Position numbers and translations under genes: made by a program
The notes under the pieces: generated by a model
The model's database searches: none
What the model was told of the DNA's origin: nothing
The model's input: only the letters and a program-made list of their open reading frames with translations
Source: Gymnorhina tibicen
Lineage: Eukaryota; Chordata; Aves; Passeriformes; Artamidae
NCBI GenBank assembly: GCA_013399875.1
Contig: VXAZ01004636.1
Coordinates: 1 to 64,000, forward strand
Direction of reading: 5' to 3'
DNA length: 64,000 nt
Part shown: positions 14,001 to 29,000 of the stretch, one piece after another
Position numbering within the stretch: position 1 is the stretch's first letter
How the letters are laid out: the number at the start of each line of letters is the position of its first letter

Positions 14001-17000
14001 ATTAACTAGGAGGATTCTTAAAAATGCCAGTAGCATAAAAACCTTTGAGGGAGTATGTATTTTGCCACTAACTCTTTTTTTATTTGAACAGTTCTAATTT
14101 TAGAATCAAAATACTTTGAAGCTAAAAGCGACATAGTTGGAACACTCAGTATTCTTCTAACTCTTTAACATCACATTCAGCTAGCTAGTGACACTTACTG
14201 CCAGCTTTATTCTCACTTTCACCTTAGTATTGTTCTCTCAAACACGTGGACTCCACTTCCCTGTAGTTAGTGCAGCAGTCTGCTGGACAAAGCCTTGTCT
14301 GCACCTGAGATCCCCTGACTGATTTTTCCTAGGGCAATTCATCCATCTATTCCTTTATCATCAGTTTTAGAACAGAACTGCTGGGAACACACACAACGTT
14401 ATATGTAAAAGGATACTTAAAGTCAACATATAATTGAACTTAAATTAAATTAAAGATAAATTAATTAGTCTTCGTAATATTTTCCAGAAATCAGTTATGT
14501 CATCAGAGATGCTGGGGGTATGGATTCAAAGTGTAGTTCAAGAGAAAGGGATGGGTATGAAGTAACACAGACGGATCTTAGAAATAAACTGAAATAAGAA
14601 ATAAACCTTCCTCTACAAGTATTAGTAAGTAAATGATGCCTGTGTACATTAGGTGGAAGAACAGATATTAAACTGGAGAATCTTAAATACCTGTAATTCT
14701 CATATATCATCGGTTGCTTTTAGCCTATTAGGATGATAGTGAGATGTCTCTCAAAATCCCTTCCAAAGTGTTCTGATTTGCCTCCTGATACATACTACTG
14801 TGGTCACTGCAGGTTTTAAAAAGCTAGACAAAGATAATTCAGTTTCATCAGTTCAACTTCAAGCCATAGTGACAAGCCATCTATTCTTATTTTCATTTTC
14901 CTATTCAGCTCCAGCTGCAGCCCAAATGCATCACCATAAACTGTGAAGCAGGAGTCTGGGGAACAAACATTTCACAGGTCTGCACAAAAGGACTAGAGCA
15001 CCTTATTAAAAATAAATGCTAGTGCTTCAGCAATAAAAAAGCCCTTAATTGTATCAATAGTGTCACCTTTACTACTTGAGCAGTAAAACTTGAAGGCTCT
15101 AAAATTGCTCAAAGGGCTGATGATTAGCACCTAAACAGGTCTTAAACTATCAAACTCTGTGTTTTCTATTCTTGAATTGTTAGTTGCCATCTTGAGAAAT
15201 ATTTTCTTTGCATCCAGAAACACAGTTATGGCAAGCAGTTAGAAGAAAATAAACCAGCTGCTGCTCTGCATAGAAAATCACTGCATATCACTAGATACAG
15301 ACAATAAAGGCAACACTGGCAAAAATCCACTACATTATACCTCAAACCACTACTGTTTACACTCTTTGCAGTGTAAAAATAACTGATGACATCTAATCAT
15401 TGTTGTCCAGGTCTGCAAATCTGCATCCAATTTGATTATAGTGCATGACAAATGAGAATGCTATTTCCAATTTCAGCCAGCCTGAAAGACTACAACTGCA
15501 CTCCTGCAGCCCCGAGGCAGTGTATCTTGTTTGTTCAGGACAAGCCTCATCTGAGATTTTTTTTTTTCTGTACTTTTTCACCTTTCATGTAAGCTCAGGT
15601 GAATTTAAGCCTTTTCCTCAAAATTCCTTACCACTGAAATGATGACATGATGCAGAGGAATTAGCTGAACAACCCAATGAAGGCAACTCCTTCACATGAC
15701 TGCTGTATTTTACATCTGTCTGGAGCATTGAAGTTAAGGAAGAAGGCTAAGAGCAATTGAGCAAAGAGAGGCAGAAATGGAGCATATGTATAAAGCAGCA
15801 TATCAAGAATAAGCAAAACCAGTAGCTATGTCTTTAAAACCTATTTCCAACAGATCAATTAAGGAATTAATGCCTTTTTTGTGGAATTAGGAAGCTAATT
15901 ATAAGACACAAAAAGACAGCAGTACAAAGTACCCATGTGCAAACCAAATGAAAAAATTTTGTTCCGAAGCAGAAGCACACACTGCAAGCACCTAACTCCT
16001 ATTCTTACTATAAAATCAAAGTGTATATTAAGGAAATCTGTAATAAGCAGTGTCTTCTATGAAACTACAATAAATGAAAGCTAGTCAGAAGAGCAGGAAG
16101 TGAAATATGGTCCCTCCTTCAAGGATAATGTTCCTGTTTCAAAGATATACGAGCTGTTTATTTAAAGGGAGATGCAAAGTCATGCAGGAGAGTCCAGACC
16201 TCGTCTTGTCTCTCTGAGAAGAATTAAAGGACTCTTTCCATTTAAATGTAGAGGTGCTTCTGCAGTAACAGTACTAAATGCTGTAGAATTACACCTTGTC
16301 TGAATCCACTGATCAACACAGTAAATCCTAACTGGTGGAACAATGACAAAAGGCAAGCCCAATTTACACAGTGCTTTGTGAATTAAATGTGGCATTTTAT
16401 CCCCTCTGACATTACATGGGGCATGCCCAGAGCTGCTTCCTTTCACAGGCACTGGTCACCTGGATAGCGTTACAGTTTAGTACTCCTACATCACTGAATT
16501 CCTAAATCATTTGATACACTGTTTTTATCACTATTCTTCAGAGCATTTCTCCCACAGATAGAAAACCTCAAGACTAGTCTTGGCTAAAGATGGTGGTAGT
16601 GAAACTGGATGACAAGGACTGTCAGGGTTTTTTTGCCATCATCTCTATTAGATCCACAATGTCTGACGGAGGTTTACAGAATTAACTACTGCCCGTGTCC
16701 ATGCCTCATCCCGAAGCTAAGAGCCAATCCTAATCAACGCTGTCCTTAACACAACTGTATGTCTTGGCTACAGACATCAATTAAGGATGACACATTTATC
16801 TCAGGCTATGTCTGGCCCTGTGATGCTGCACAAGAATTCATTAGGAAGAAAAGCCTTATATTTTTATTTTTAAAATATGATTGGTTTAAAATAAAATCTA
16901 AAACGAGTTTTAATGCAGAGCAGCCATGTTTTCACAAATGTAACTGGAGATATTCCTGGGGCAGAGATGTCTGAAGCCCAGGTGAAAAGGCTCAAGAGCA

Positions 17001-20000
17001 TCTCTTTCTGTGGAACACACACACACACACATATGCTCTCGAAGAGATTCGCTCATTCATTTTTTTGTCTGTGTGCTTAAGCGGGCACATTCTTGTGTTT
17101 ATCTTGACTGCAGTTGATAACTACATACCAGGTAATTATTGAAATACATGAATATTCCCTTATGGTATTGTTCTGAAGCTTCTTCCCAGGAGGCAAGACA
17201 CAGTTATTCTTAGGATGATCATTGGATGCAATTGCTCCTAACAGTCACTCCCAGCTATCATGGTATTATTTCAGATGTACTTCCTGGCTGCAGTTACTGG
17301 GCTCTTTCCTCTTCTTTTTAGTGCAGAATAAATTTTAAGTCTGTTTTGTTTTAAATCAGACAGAGTTGGAAACAGCATAAATGGATATGATAGATTATAG
17401 CAGAAGTCAACTCTTGAGAATTCTCTTACTTCCCCATGCCAAATCTGAAGATATCATAAACTGAAATCCTCTATGCCAGTCATAAAATCTTAATTAGCTA
17501 AACTAAAAATGCTGGTACTATTTACCACTGTTCTTATTTATTTCTTAAACTGCTAGACTTACTACTAAAACAGGTAGGCCTTAGATTGCAAAGGCCATCG
17601 CTAGTACAGTAATACTCTGTTTCAGCATACACGTGAGCATCCTGCTCAGCTTCATTATAATTAATCAGTAATCTAGTCTCTTGCTTCTCACTGCCAAATG
17701 ATAAATTAACTACTAGCTACATTCATGGATGGAATATTAATTTATACAATGCCCTGGGGTACTTCTGTGTGTAGTACAAGATGCCTCATGAACAGATCTC
17801 ATTCAAAGCCTTAGTAGAACTATGAAACAAATCAAGAGTAAATCTAGTCAGCATCAGCTGCAACTACATGAAAACTGTACAGATCTGTATCAGCAATTGT
17901 AGTGAACACCACTGAGATACAAAAAATTGCACGTGGACATTGCATGGAATAATGAATCCTTCTTCTAAATGCAAAAAATGAAGTACCTTTGCGTGCAAAG
18001 AATACTTTCTGGAGGTTTGTGAAGAACACTTTGGCTTTTCCAAGGTCAAATTATGTTGTCAGAGTATAGCACTATATTGTGTTGTGTAATGGGGAAATTT
18101 GCCAGTTCTGGAAGTGAAGTTTTTTCCCCAGTTGCTCTGTGTTATCTGCTCAAGCTTCCCATTACACGCATGAGGACAGCAGATGGATCCAGAGGTTCTG
18201 CCTCTGGCCTTGCCTGTTTCAACATTCCTTACATGCTGCAGGCTTTATCTTGCAGGGTTTTTCAGCTTATTAGTGCATGAAAATGACCTTTGCACAGGTG
18301 CAGAAATTATACACAAGTGTTTTTCTCTTCCATAGTTTTCTTTCTAGTTTATGTACATTTTTTCTAGACTTTGAATATCAGAGAAGATAAAGAAAGGATT
18401 ATTTTTTAATACAGGGGAAGAAAGTTCCATAAAGTACTAATAATCTTGTGGTACTCGGCAGTACCAAAGCATGCTTAAGATGCGTTATATTACAAAATTA
18501 CAGTATAACAGGATATACATTTTTTTATTTAGTAGCTCTGAAAACATAAAATTTCAGTGGGAAAATTCTGTCCTCAGTTGGTTTTTCACAGTGCAAAGAA
18601 AACTTAATACAGGATGAGCTCTTGATAAGACCATGGTGGGGACTGCAGCCCCCTGTAAAATGCTAGACTGCATTTTGAAAGCTCACAGCATCCCAGCTCA
18701 GAATGATCAAATCAAGGCATTTGGTCATTTGACCACAAACTGCTTGAGTTTTGAGCCTATCAACAATCCAGAATGGCTCTCATAGCACGAGAAACACAGT
18801 ATAGGAAAATGCTTGCCAAGAACAGGATGAAAACCACTGAGAAACAAACAGGGTTATTTTCAATTTTCTAGCATAATAATATTAATTATGATGAAGCTTT
18901 CTCTCATAGGGATTTTTTAATTCCTCATTCTGAAGTCAACCACTACACCATATATAAAATAATTTCAAGCTTTAATTATAAAAGAATAGGCAACATATTT
19001 GAAAGCAGTGTAGAGACTTAGCTAACTCAGACATTTCAAGCAAGGCTCACATTTTGATTTTTCACCTTCTGTTTTCACATCCTAGTGTTTCAAGCATCCT
19101 GCTTTATGAGCAGGTTATCACTTACTGCACAGCAACTCTCTGAGAGCTGTTCTCCCTGGACCTGGCAGTTCTGCCCTGGGTACGATGGGATCAGAAACCG
19201 GAACAATCTCAAGATCTAGACTTCTGTAGGAAATAAAGGGTTTATTTATCAAGCATAGTGTATGGAGCTGCTCCTGCAGGAATATGAATAGTTGGCCTCC
19301 ATGGAGTGTAAGACTTTATATGAGCCACAGCAGACACTTTCACAGGCATTTATTTATCTGAGGTATCATGAGACAGACTTGACATGAGACTCAGCCACGT
19401 CTTTGTTTACCACCTATGCAAAGGCTTAGGGGTCTCATTAGGCACACAAAGCACAAGTTTGACTTCTTCATTCCGGATGTAAGGTTTTTGGAAGGAAAAA
19501 GCATTGGATATGGGCTTCTGCGGCTGTCCTTTTGGAAAGTTAATCACCACATTTATCAGTAGAGGGCACAAGAAAGCAGCATTCTTCATCAAACTAAGGG
19601 AGGGCTCCCAAGGTGACTCCTCAACAACCTACCACGTTAGCATTACCTATTCTATTTAAATTTCAAAACAAAACCCTGGATCTATCATATATAATGTTGG
19701 TTGAATAAACACTGTTAGTTCATCAGAGATAAAATTCGTTACATTAATAACTGCTGGAGGTTTCAAACATCCAGCTATCTGAAAACCAAAGTCTGAAGAT
19801 GAGGATTTATAATTGCAAATGAAAGAACTAGTCCCTGGTGGTATCAGGCAAATGAACAGCATGTTGGTAGATACTAAATCCTAAAGCATAAATAATCTCC
19901 TTAAACCTACATCTGTGAAACCTAACAGTGAACTTACAAAAATATCTGTCCTTTATGTTCAACAGAAAATAATTTATGCAAACAAAAGATGAAAAACGGA

Positions 20001-23000
20001 GTAGCTAAAATGCTCTTCACCATTGGATTGTTGGATATAGACCTGGGTGGAATTGACTTGATTAGGTTAAAAAATAAAAACAAACAGCCTACCATCCTAC
20101 AATTGGCAATGCAAATTTCAGCACATTATTTAATGCCATTAAAAAGAAGCAATCAGCTATGGATGGATCATCCACAGTAACCAGTATATTTTAAGTAATG
20201 ACATCATTGTTTATCCTCAGTTGGGGTAGGTGGAGTTTTACATTTAGGATGTTGTAGTTCCTTTGAAGTCTGGTTCTCTGCAGCTTGGTTTTTTGGTTGT
20301 ACAGACAGATCTTTTGCTTTCCAAAAAAGTACCATGCACTTACACAGATGTTTAAATCTTCCAGCTGTTACATGCTCTGTGTATTGAAGGACTAGGATCT
20401 CATAACTCTATCAGGAAGAGTTAATTAGTAAGGTGAATATTTAGATAAAGCCTACTCCCTGTTCTATTTAAGGATCTATTTCCAAATGTTACTGTAGTGT
20501 CACGCTAGGAAAGATGTAAATTGGGTTGATCCAGACTGAGTTTTCTGAGATGTAAACTGTCTCTACTGTTGTATTATCAATGCAAAGAATAACATTTGAA
20601 AAAAGTCTTCTCTTCACCAAGCCAGTCAAAAACACTTGACACAAAATTTGTTACCTAATTTGCCCATTTCATGTAACAACCTGTATTTGGTTTGATGTGA
20701 TTTATGTACTCTCATCTTTCTCCCAAATCAATTTCCATCATTCCATTTTAAACGAACCAAAGAGGTTATCTGCTTCATATTTATACCAGCCTCCACAGAT
20801 GTATGGCATTAAGGGTGGGGGTTTTCCGGTATGTAGTTGAAGAGCAAGAATGCCTTCATGTCTGTATTTATGTTCACACAGATCCAGGACTGTAGCTACA
20901 TTTATATGCACAGCAGCAAACCCTCTGCTTGGTTACTCAGACACTCCAGCAATGACTGCCTATAATTTATAGACAGAAGATGACAAAGTGCCAGTTATGT
21001 AAAGAGCTTTGAGCAGATAAACAGACTAGTCTATGCAGATTTCTATCTGTGAAATTGCAATACCAAAGACAGTGTTCTTTTATTTTGGAGAACTGAGCTA
21101 GTTTTTTTCCTTTTTTTTCCCCTCAGTATCTTCATTGCCTAAACAGAAAATTTCGAAGTTTCATTTCTTTTCTGATACTACATAAAGCACAAACAACATT
21201 CATCTTGGATGAAATAAAATATGCAATTAGCCTGCAGTTAAAGGATTCTTTGAAAAAATGTGACTTTGGCTATCTCAACTGTCTGCTCTAGTTTGAAAAA
21301 GTTTTTCAGTAAAGGTGGAAAGACTCTTTTCAAGAGTTTGCCTTTGCAGGCAAAGTTCAAGCAAAATTCTTGATTAAACAGACTTCTCTGTGCTGAAACT
21401 GTAGGTATTAACTCTGTTGTTTAAAATGCTCCACTTACAGCTAGGAAGTGAGGCATCATTAGCTGTCTAGGCTCTGATGCCCAAGTCTTATCCCATTAGA
21501 TCCTAATGGCTTGTAAAGGAGAAAAGAGGTATGTGGATCTTGTCTAGTTGGAGAAGTTGAAAACTGAAGAACTGAGCTTCATCAGACAAAGCAGGGGAAC
21601 AAAGCAATCTCTTTGTTTACCCCTTAGTTTATCCCTGTCTTGGGTGGTTCTGATAAGAAAATCAAGGGATTGAATATTTGTTAAAGACTCTGACCATCTT
21701 TGGAAAAATGCATCTTGATTTTATGTGATTCCTGTAACAACACAACAGAATCTGTATGATTCAAGCCTGATGCTGGGAGATGATACCCCATAAATTAATC
21801 ACTTCTGAGCATAGTTCCTCTTACACATAAGCCTGCTGAAGGTCTAAGGAAGCATTCATTTTCCTTTGGACCTTCATGATGATAACTGAATGTTCATCTC
21901 ACTTTTGCCAAGTCATTATAGGGAAGAGTAACTGTTTCAAATGAGACAGTAGATCCTACTCTCTACAGTGTCTGATAAAGCTGAAATACTCCAGCAGAAA
22001 TGGTAGAACAGACTGGCATGACCCTTTGGCAGTTCATACTATGCTATTTGTATCTTTTTAGTCTCTTGAAAAATCTTGGACTGTGTGCATGTCATTCCTC
22101 CATGCTCATTAACTCCATGAAAGCACAGGAGATTTTGATATCTGGCTATCTCTTCTTTGTCTTCTCTGCCATCCTGTGCTCTGCCAGAGATGGGAACACT
22201 GAGAGTTCTAGTGGTCTGTCAAAATCCTAACTATGTGGAGAGTTCAGCCTGCTTTTGGGGCTGTTTTTTTTTTCTTCACACACAGGTACACAGACTTTCC
22301 CTGTCAGTAACTGACAGGCTAAGCAGGCAACAATGCAGCACAGAATAGGGAGAACACTGAAAACTCACTGTTAGACAATATTCTAAAAAGTATTAATACA
22401 GCTTCAGCCATTCTCATGGAGGAAGTGTATTGTGTGATTGAATAAGATGCAGTGTCAGCAAGGTTAATTAGATCTACAGTAGGCCTAAACAAGAGATTAG
22501 GTTTTGACTGCAGCTGGCTTAACTGCAGCATGTAAAATAATGGCATTACACAGAAAAAAAACTTCTATGGAGCAGATCTGTTGGAGAAAAGGCACTAATC
22601 CTGCAGTGCAAGGTTACTGTACCCCAGGGTTATAGCTGGGCAGCAGTATGGAAGACACCTACACACAGGAAGCCTCATGCTCCATACCTGACACATTGAC
22701 TATCAAAGGACCAGGGGAATATTCATGAAATAATATTTTCTAATATTCTAATATCTTTAGAAATAGATATATATATAAAAGCTAGTGTGAAAACAAGATT
22801 TTTGCCCAGCATTTTATTTCATTTGTTGTAAGATAAAGTTTTGCATAATACATTTAAATAAGCATACATTTCCTAGGCTCTCAGTAAATGTACCTATGGA
22901 CTTGGGTAACACTTTCAAGAACTAGCATTTTTCCTTTAAAGATGAAACAGTTGAGAAATCACTGAGACATCACATTGGTACATTGTGGGTCAGTCTATTT

Positions 23001-26000
23001 TGTAGTTATCTATGAATTTTCCAATTCAGAGCTCTGCATGTCTCATCACTTAACATGCAGTAAATAGCTACTGAGGCGAGAATATAAATGGCAGTATGAG
23101 TCTTGCTGACTTATTCATTAATTTCATTATTTGTTCATAAATAGACTGGTTTGTCTTCAAATGATGCTCAGGGCAATAGGTATATAAATTTTAATATCTG
23201 GTTTAAAGTAAGGAATGTCTACAGTTGCATCAATATATAGATATATGACACAAAGTATTATGGCTGCAGAATATGATCCTTAGAGACTACTAATTATATA
23301 ACTGTTGTGTTCACTGGGAAAGTCAAATGTAGTCTAATTCCTCTAACAATTGGAACAATTTCTCTTTTTCTATCATTAGGTCAACCCTGTTTCACCTTTC
23401 TAAGCTTAATTATTATGGTCTGAACAACTACCCCATGGCAGTCTCCTGGTGGTAACCAGAAGTTCCTGTGTTGCAGCAACAGGCAGCCAGCCCTGCTGGG
23501 GCTGGTGGGACATTCCTGGGAACAGGAGTACTGCAGGGAAGGCTGTAGCTCGTAGCAAAATTGAAGTCTTGAAAGATGGTTGAACTGCACCCAGTTCAAA
23601 TCAAAGGTCAACTTCCAGCCACTTAAAGATACACCACAGTCCCTTAATAATAGAAATTATTGCCCACACTGTAAAACAGCAACTACCTAACTCTGTGTAC
23701 ACCTTTCCTGGGCTCTCCCAGTGGATTGACAGGCACCTGGAAGGCTTCCCTGCAGGATCCAGCTTTGGACCGTCGTATGTAGCCTAGCATTGCAAGGGTA
23801 TAATCAACTTCTGTGCCTCCTGATAGCAGCCCCTTTACCAGATGCAAATCCTGAACAGCCACATCTTTTCCTTTCCATTTAATTCTTCATCTTGCATTTG
23901 CTATAGTAACAATTTTCAACTGGGGGCAAATAAATCCTAAATTATGTGTGTTGTGGAAAAGTCCATAAACCAAGATTTCATTATGTTAAGTATTCTGCAG
24001 ACATTCCAGCCACAAAGATCTTAAAAATCTATAACTAAGTCTACAACTGACAAATTAATAAAGCAGACTTTGGGGAGTTTGTTTAAAAATCAAACACACC
24101 CCACTCCCACCCCCACCCCCAGTGACACAGTATTAGTGAAGAAAACAACAATGAAAATAGTGTAATAACTGCAAAGCCATCCTTTTATAGTCTCCAGAGC
24201 AGAGAACTTTTTATCCACATGCTATTCATATTTACATAGACAAAATATTTAATATGTTAATCTAGAAAGGTAATTATTTTTATCTTTATAGTTTAATCCA
24301 GCAAGAAGGTTAACAGCAAAATTCAACTAAATAGAAGAACAAAATTTAGATTTTCCAGTTAGGTACATTTAAGTTATATTCTCTGATAATTACAGATACA
24401 CCTATTATTCAGATTTTCAGTAAACGTCTGGTCTGCATGTTATTGATTAAATCCAGCGTTTCACAATCTTTTGCTACCATAATATGAGGTTATATTGGCC
24501 TGGTACCACTTTTTTACACTATTCTTTTCCTCTGTCAGACGAATTTAAACAGAAGATACCAAACTGTGAAGTCTATTTAGACAGGTCAGTCTTTTGAGCA
24601 ATGACAGTCTACTGCTGTCTTCTAAGTGCCTTCCACCAAGGGGCCCTAGACACTTGGTTGGCTCATAGGAGCCACTACAATAATTTTTTATCTTTTTTTT
24701 TTTTCCAATCACCTCCATTTCATTCAGGATGCTACTATGGTGTTTAGTTAAGTTCCACATGTATGGTAAACTTCAAACTTTACTATTTAAGAATTTCTGT
24801 TTGAATTTCCCCCACTGCTTGTCCTTACAATGTGTGAGGGTCCCTCAGGACGACCCTATGACAAGGAGCCTGGCATGCAGCTCGGGCACAGGAACCATCC
24901 TGCTGAGCCTCCGAGGCTGGAGGAGGGAGGAGCAAGGACTGCCACAGGGTCAGCCTGAGGAGCTGACAGTCAGTGTGCCAGTGCCACCAACATGGTGCAA
25001 GCTGTCAACCAGTGAGGGTCAACCTCAGCTGGCAGCCACAGTCAGTCACGAGTTTATCTGATGAGGATAGAGATAACATCTTAAAGACAATATGGATTTC
25101 ATCCTGTCAAGAAACAAGACTCATTGTGCCAAGGCACAGGGAGGGTGGGAAACTTAGACCAGCAAAAAACAGCTTTTGTTTCCTAATCTTCCAGTGGGAT
25201 TTACCAATACTATAGTAGGTCCCTACATTACCTTAATTACTACTTTAAATAGGAATATCATTACATAGAGGAAAGTATGTAACACCATTGACTACTTACT
25301 GATAAAACAGCTGGTTCAGAAACTCTGGATGACATTTGGCTTGTTTATATTTATCATGAGTGGTTATAACAATGTTAAGTGCCATCAGAAAGAAAACTGG
25401 TAACTCAAGCTTAGTTCATTCAAACAGATGCTGGCTAATATTAAGGAACTTGTTTCTACTACAATTTCTGTAGCACTGCCAATCACAAGAACTCCAGAAT
25501 TAAAGGTATCACATTGTCCCCAAATGTTTAAAGTACATACTTATAGTTTCTTCATTCCTGGAGCCTGTGTGAGTATAAGCTCAAAGCTGTGATTCTCACA
25601 CATCAACAGCTGGAGCCTAAACTAAACCATGAAATATCATAAGACTCCTAACACTAAGAAATGTTAAGAGATCTGAGTTAAATCAGTGTTGGCTCAAGAA
25701 TAAGACAGGTATTTTACTGAATCGTGATTAAAAACTTTAGAAACAAATATAGATATATGCACAGGAAGGAAAATAATACTGTTGCAAAGGTATAGTATTG
25801 CTGTAATAAATAATTCCCCTACATTTTCCCCTCAAATCATTATCTGTTAGTTGGTGGGTCCAGTTATGATGCATATGAGTTGAATAATAAATGTCGGACA
25901 AATACCTGATTAAATACATGCTGTAGAGATCATTTATTATCACTGCAGATAGGTGTAGAATAGATGTGGTAAAAAACTTAAGGGGGGGTCTCTATCCCAG

Positions 26001-29000
26001 TACTGAAAACAAGAAGTATCACAACAGATACCTTTTACTTAGGGGAGAACTGAGACTTCCACCTACCACTGAAAATATAAAGAAAACCCCTTAATTATTA
26101 AAAAAAAAAAAACCCACACAAAAGCCAATCAACCAAACCAAAAACCAAGCAAACAACAACAAAAATATCTCACCAACACAAGCACGTTCCTGATACTACA
26201 CAGGTATTTTCATGGCAACTCTTCTATGAATAAAGCACGTAATCATTAACCAGAAATGAAGAATTCTGCCACCAACAACCTTCTTAATCCTGGAATCAGC
26301 AATACAATGCACATCACTATTTACTAGGAAGCATTCCCTTCCAGTGCTCATTTTAAGCATCTAATGCAGCACTGAGCATGGAATTTCCAGTCACCAACAG
26401 AATTCCTTCCCTTTCATTCATCTAATATGCAACAGCTCTTATCTCCTGGGCCATAACATGTCAAATACTTCTACATAATTAAAGCCACACTGATTGACTG
26501 GCTAAGAATATCACAGGGATAAGTTTCTTTTTAAAGCTGCCTTATCTCTAATCAAGAGTTGTCTTTGAGTAACACAAGATTTTGTGCCTAAAGGACATTT
26601 TATATATATCTACACACATACATATATAGAAAATAATGTTCCTTTCTCTTCCACAATACATCAATAACAAGAAAATATCATCATACTCTGATTTCCCTTT
26701 GTAGTGTTAAATTGGAGAGTACAAAAGATGGCAAGAGGCACTTAGTAAGGTAGACAAAATGCACATTTTTTAAAGTATGGAAACTATAATTAATATTCCT
26801 CCTTTGATATAAACCTTTATTGCACTCCCGAACAGAACCTTTCTGTATTTCATTGGTTCGTTCATATCTGAGATTTGTTGTGATGGTGGGGTTTATTTAG
26901 GAAAGAAAATTAAAATCCGTAGAGGCCAAAAATGCCATGAACAAACTGGTGATGAGGCTTATGTCTTGTCAGGTTATTTTATATTTTAATGTACTGTTAA
27001 CAGTTCATTCTTTTTAAATACAAATCTAAGGGCAAATTTAAATATCAAGGCAGGCAATCTGGTAGCATGGCAACAACGTGCTATGCTGCATAGTAAGAAT
27101 TTGGAACCATGCAAGGCTGCTTTTTTCCTATACCGGATCATTTTATAAGAGCAGAAATATTTCTGTTCTTTGTGTAACTGCCTTCATGATTACTCATCTA
27201 TTAGCAACTCTAGTGGTCTTTGAAACTCAAGACAGCACAGCAACCCTGTCAAACCTGGTACCAGTCAGAATGGGCATCCTTACCAGATACAAAAGCTGCA
27301 GATTAGAAGAAGGAAAAAAAACCCAACCCAGAAAAAAAGATATGTTTAGTAACGGTGTTTAATATAAGATTTCATTCCCAGGAGACAGATTTGGTATGGA
27401 GTTGAGAAGCATAGCAGCTCTGAAGCAATCTTTCTTCTGCATGAGAAGCAAGCAATTCCATCTCCATGCACTCCCCCTGATGTGTTGGAAAGGCATCTCT
27501 CAGCTCTCAGAGATTGAGTTTTGAGACCTATTTTAAGATTTGACTAAATCAAAAGAGTGAACTTGCCCTTGCACTGGAATAATTTTTTATGGTAGCTGGT
27601 ATCAGTGATTCTTGAGAGTATATCAGTTTACTGATGTCATTTCACTCTTGGTGATTGGGAAAAAAAATTAAAATCCTACGTCATGCTAGAACAGAATCTG
27701 GTCTGTGCAACACTCATTCTCTTCAGTTAATCCAGTAACTCAAGCATATATTACCATTTTGCTGGAGCCAGAAAAGGCGAAGTTGACTAACATTTTTGAT
27801 ATTCTGATCTTGAAGGGCACACTGGGTGACAGAAACTCCACCCAAGCACCTTTATTTCTGGGTAGTGGATGAAGGCAGTAACAATGTGGATGGCATTGTG
27901 GGAATATTATTTTCTTTATTATTCTTCGCATAAAGATCAGCTACTTCACTGAACCTGAACAGTGAATGCCAAACACAGCTACTCCTTCTGGGAGGTTCTT
28001 ACAATACTGTTTAGATAGGTGCTGTCCCTATGGAACTTGTGCTTCTCATCACACGTTCCCATGTTACATAACATCACTTGGCATTCTGGACTCCAGTGGT
28101 CAAATCTAGACCTGCACCCTCACCAGAACACTCACGGTTAGTGGTACAGAACTGTTATTTGGATTGTAAGCTGTTTGTTGTTGGGTTTTATTACATTGAA
28201 GATAGGAAAAAGAAAACGTGCCTGCTGTGACTACATAATGAATTCTTAGCTAAATCTAACCTCTGTACTCAGGTGAAATAGTTCTAAACCTTTCTGTCTT
28301 ACACTTAATCTTCATTAAATTAATAAATAAAGTAAATCTTAAACTAAATCTTCAAGTGTCAGATACTGTGAACCCTTAACACAAAGGTAGATTACATACA
28401 CAAGAAAAACTTGTAAGGTCAAGCCTCTCTTGGAGGATGTTTCAGAAATAAAAAGGATTTCATCTTCAAAAATGATCAGGGTTACTGTACAATTGACTTG
28501 GGGAGAGGAACTTATGCAAAGGTTGTAGCTGAGAAGTGCATCTGTTAAGAGGTTCTCTCAGAAAGTAAAGGGAATGACAGCAATCTGGAAATAATGTAAG
28601 TTGGTGACATGCTCAGAAATATGCCTAATACGGATGTATGAAACAAAGTTCAAAAATTCCTTCATTCAATTAATAGAATGGAAATATTCAATCTGCCTTT
28701 TAAGTAATAAAGCAATAAAAAATTATTTATATGTGGCTGAATCTTCACTATTAAGCCTGTAACTAGGAGGGCTATTTTCTGAAGGAAACTTCATCTTAAT
28801 AATTCAAACCAGATTACCATCCCAAGATACTCCTCATGCAGCTCCCACTGGAAGCCCAGGTTGGTATCAGTGGCTGTCTGCATTGCAGAAGTACTACTAT
28901 TTGAAAATCCTTATCTAGACTGCAAACCTCACATTGGTTATAACTGACGTATTTTGTATACCTTTTTGCCAACTTTCCTTTCCTCTTCGTTTCCTCCTAT

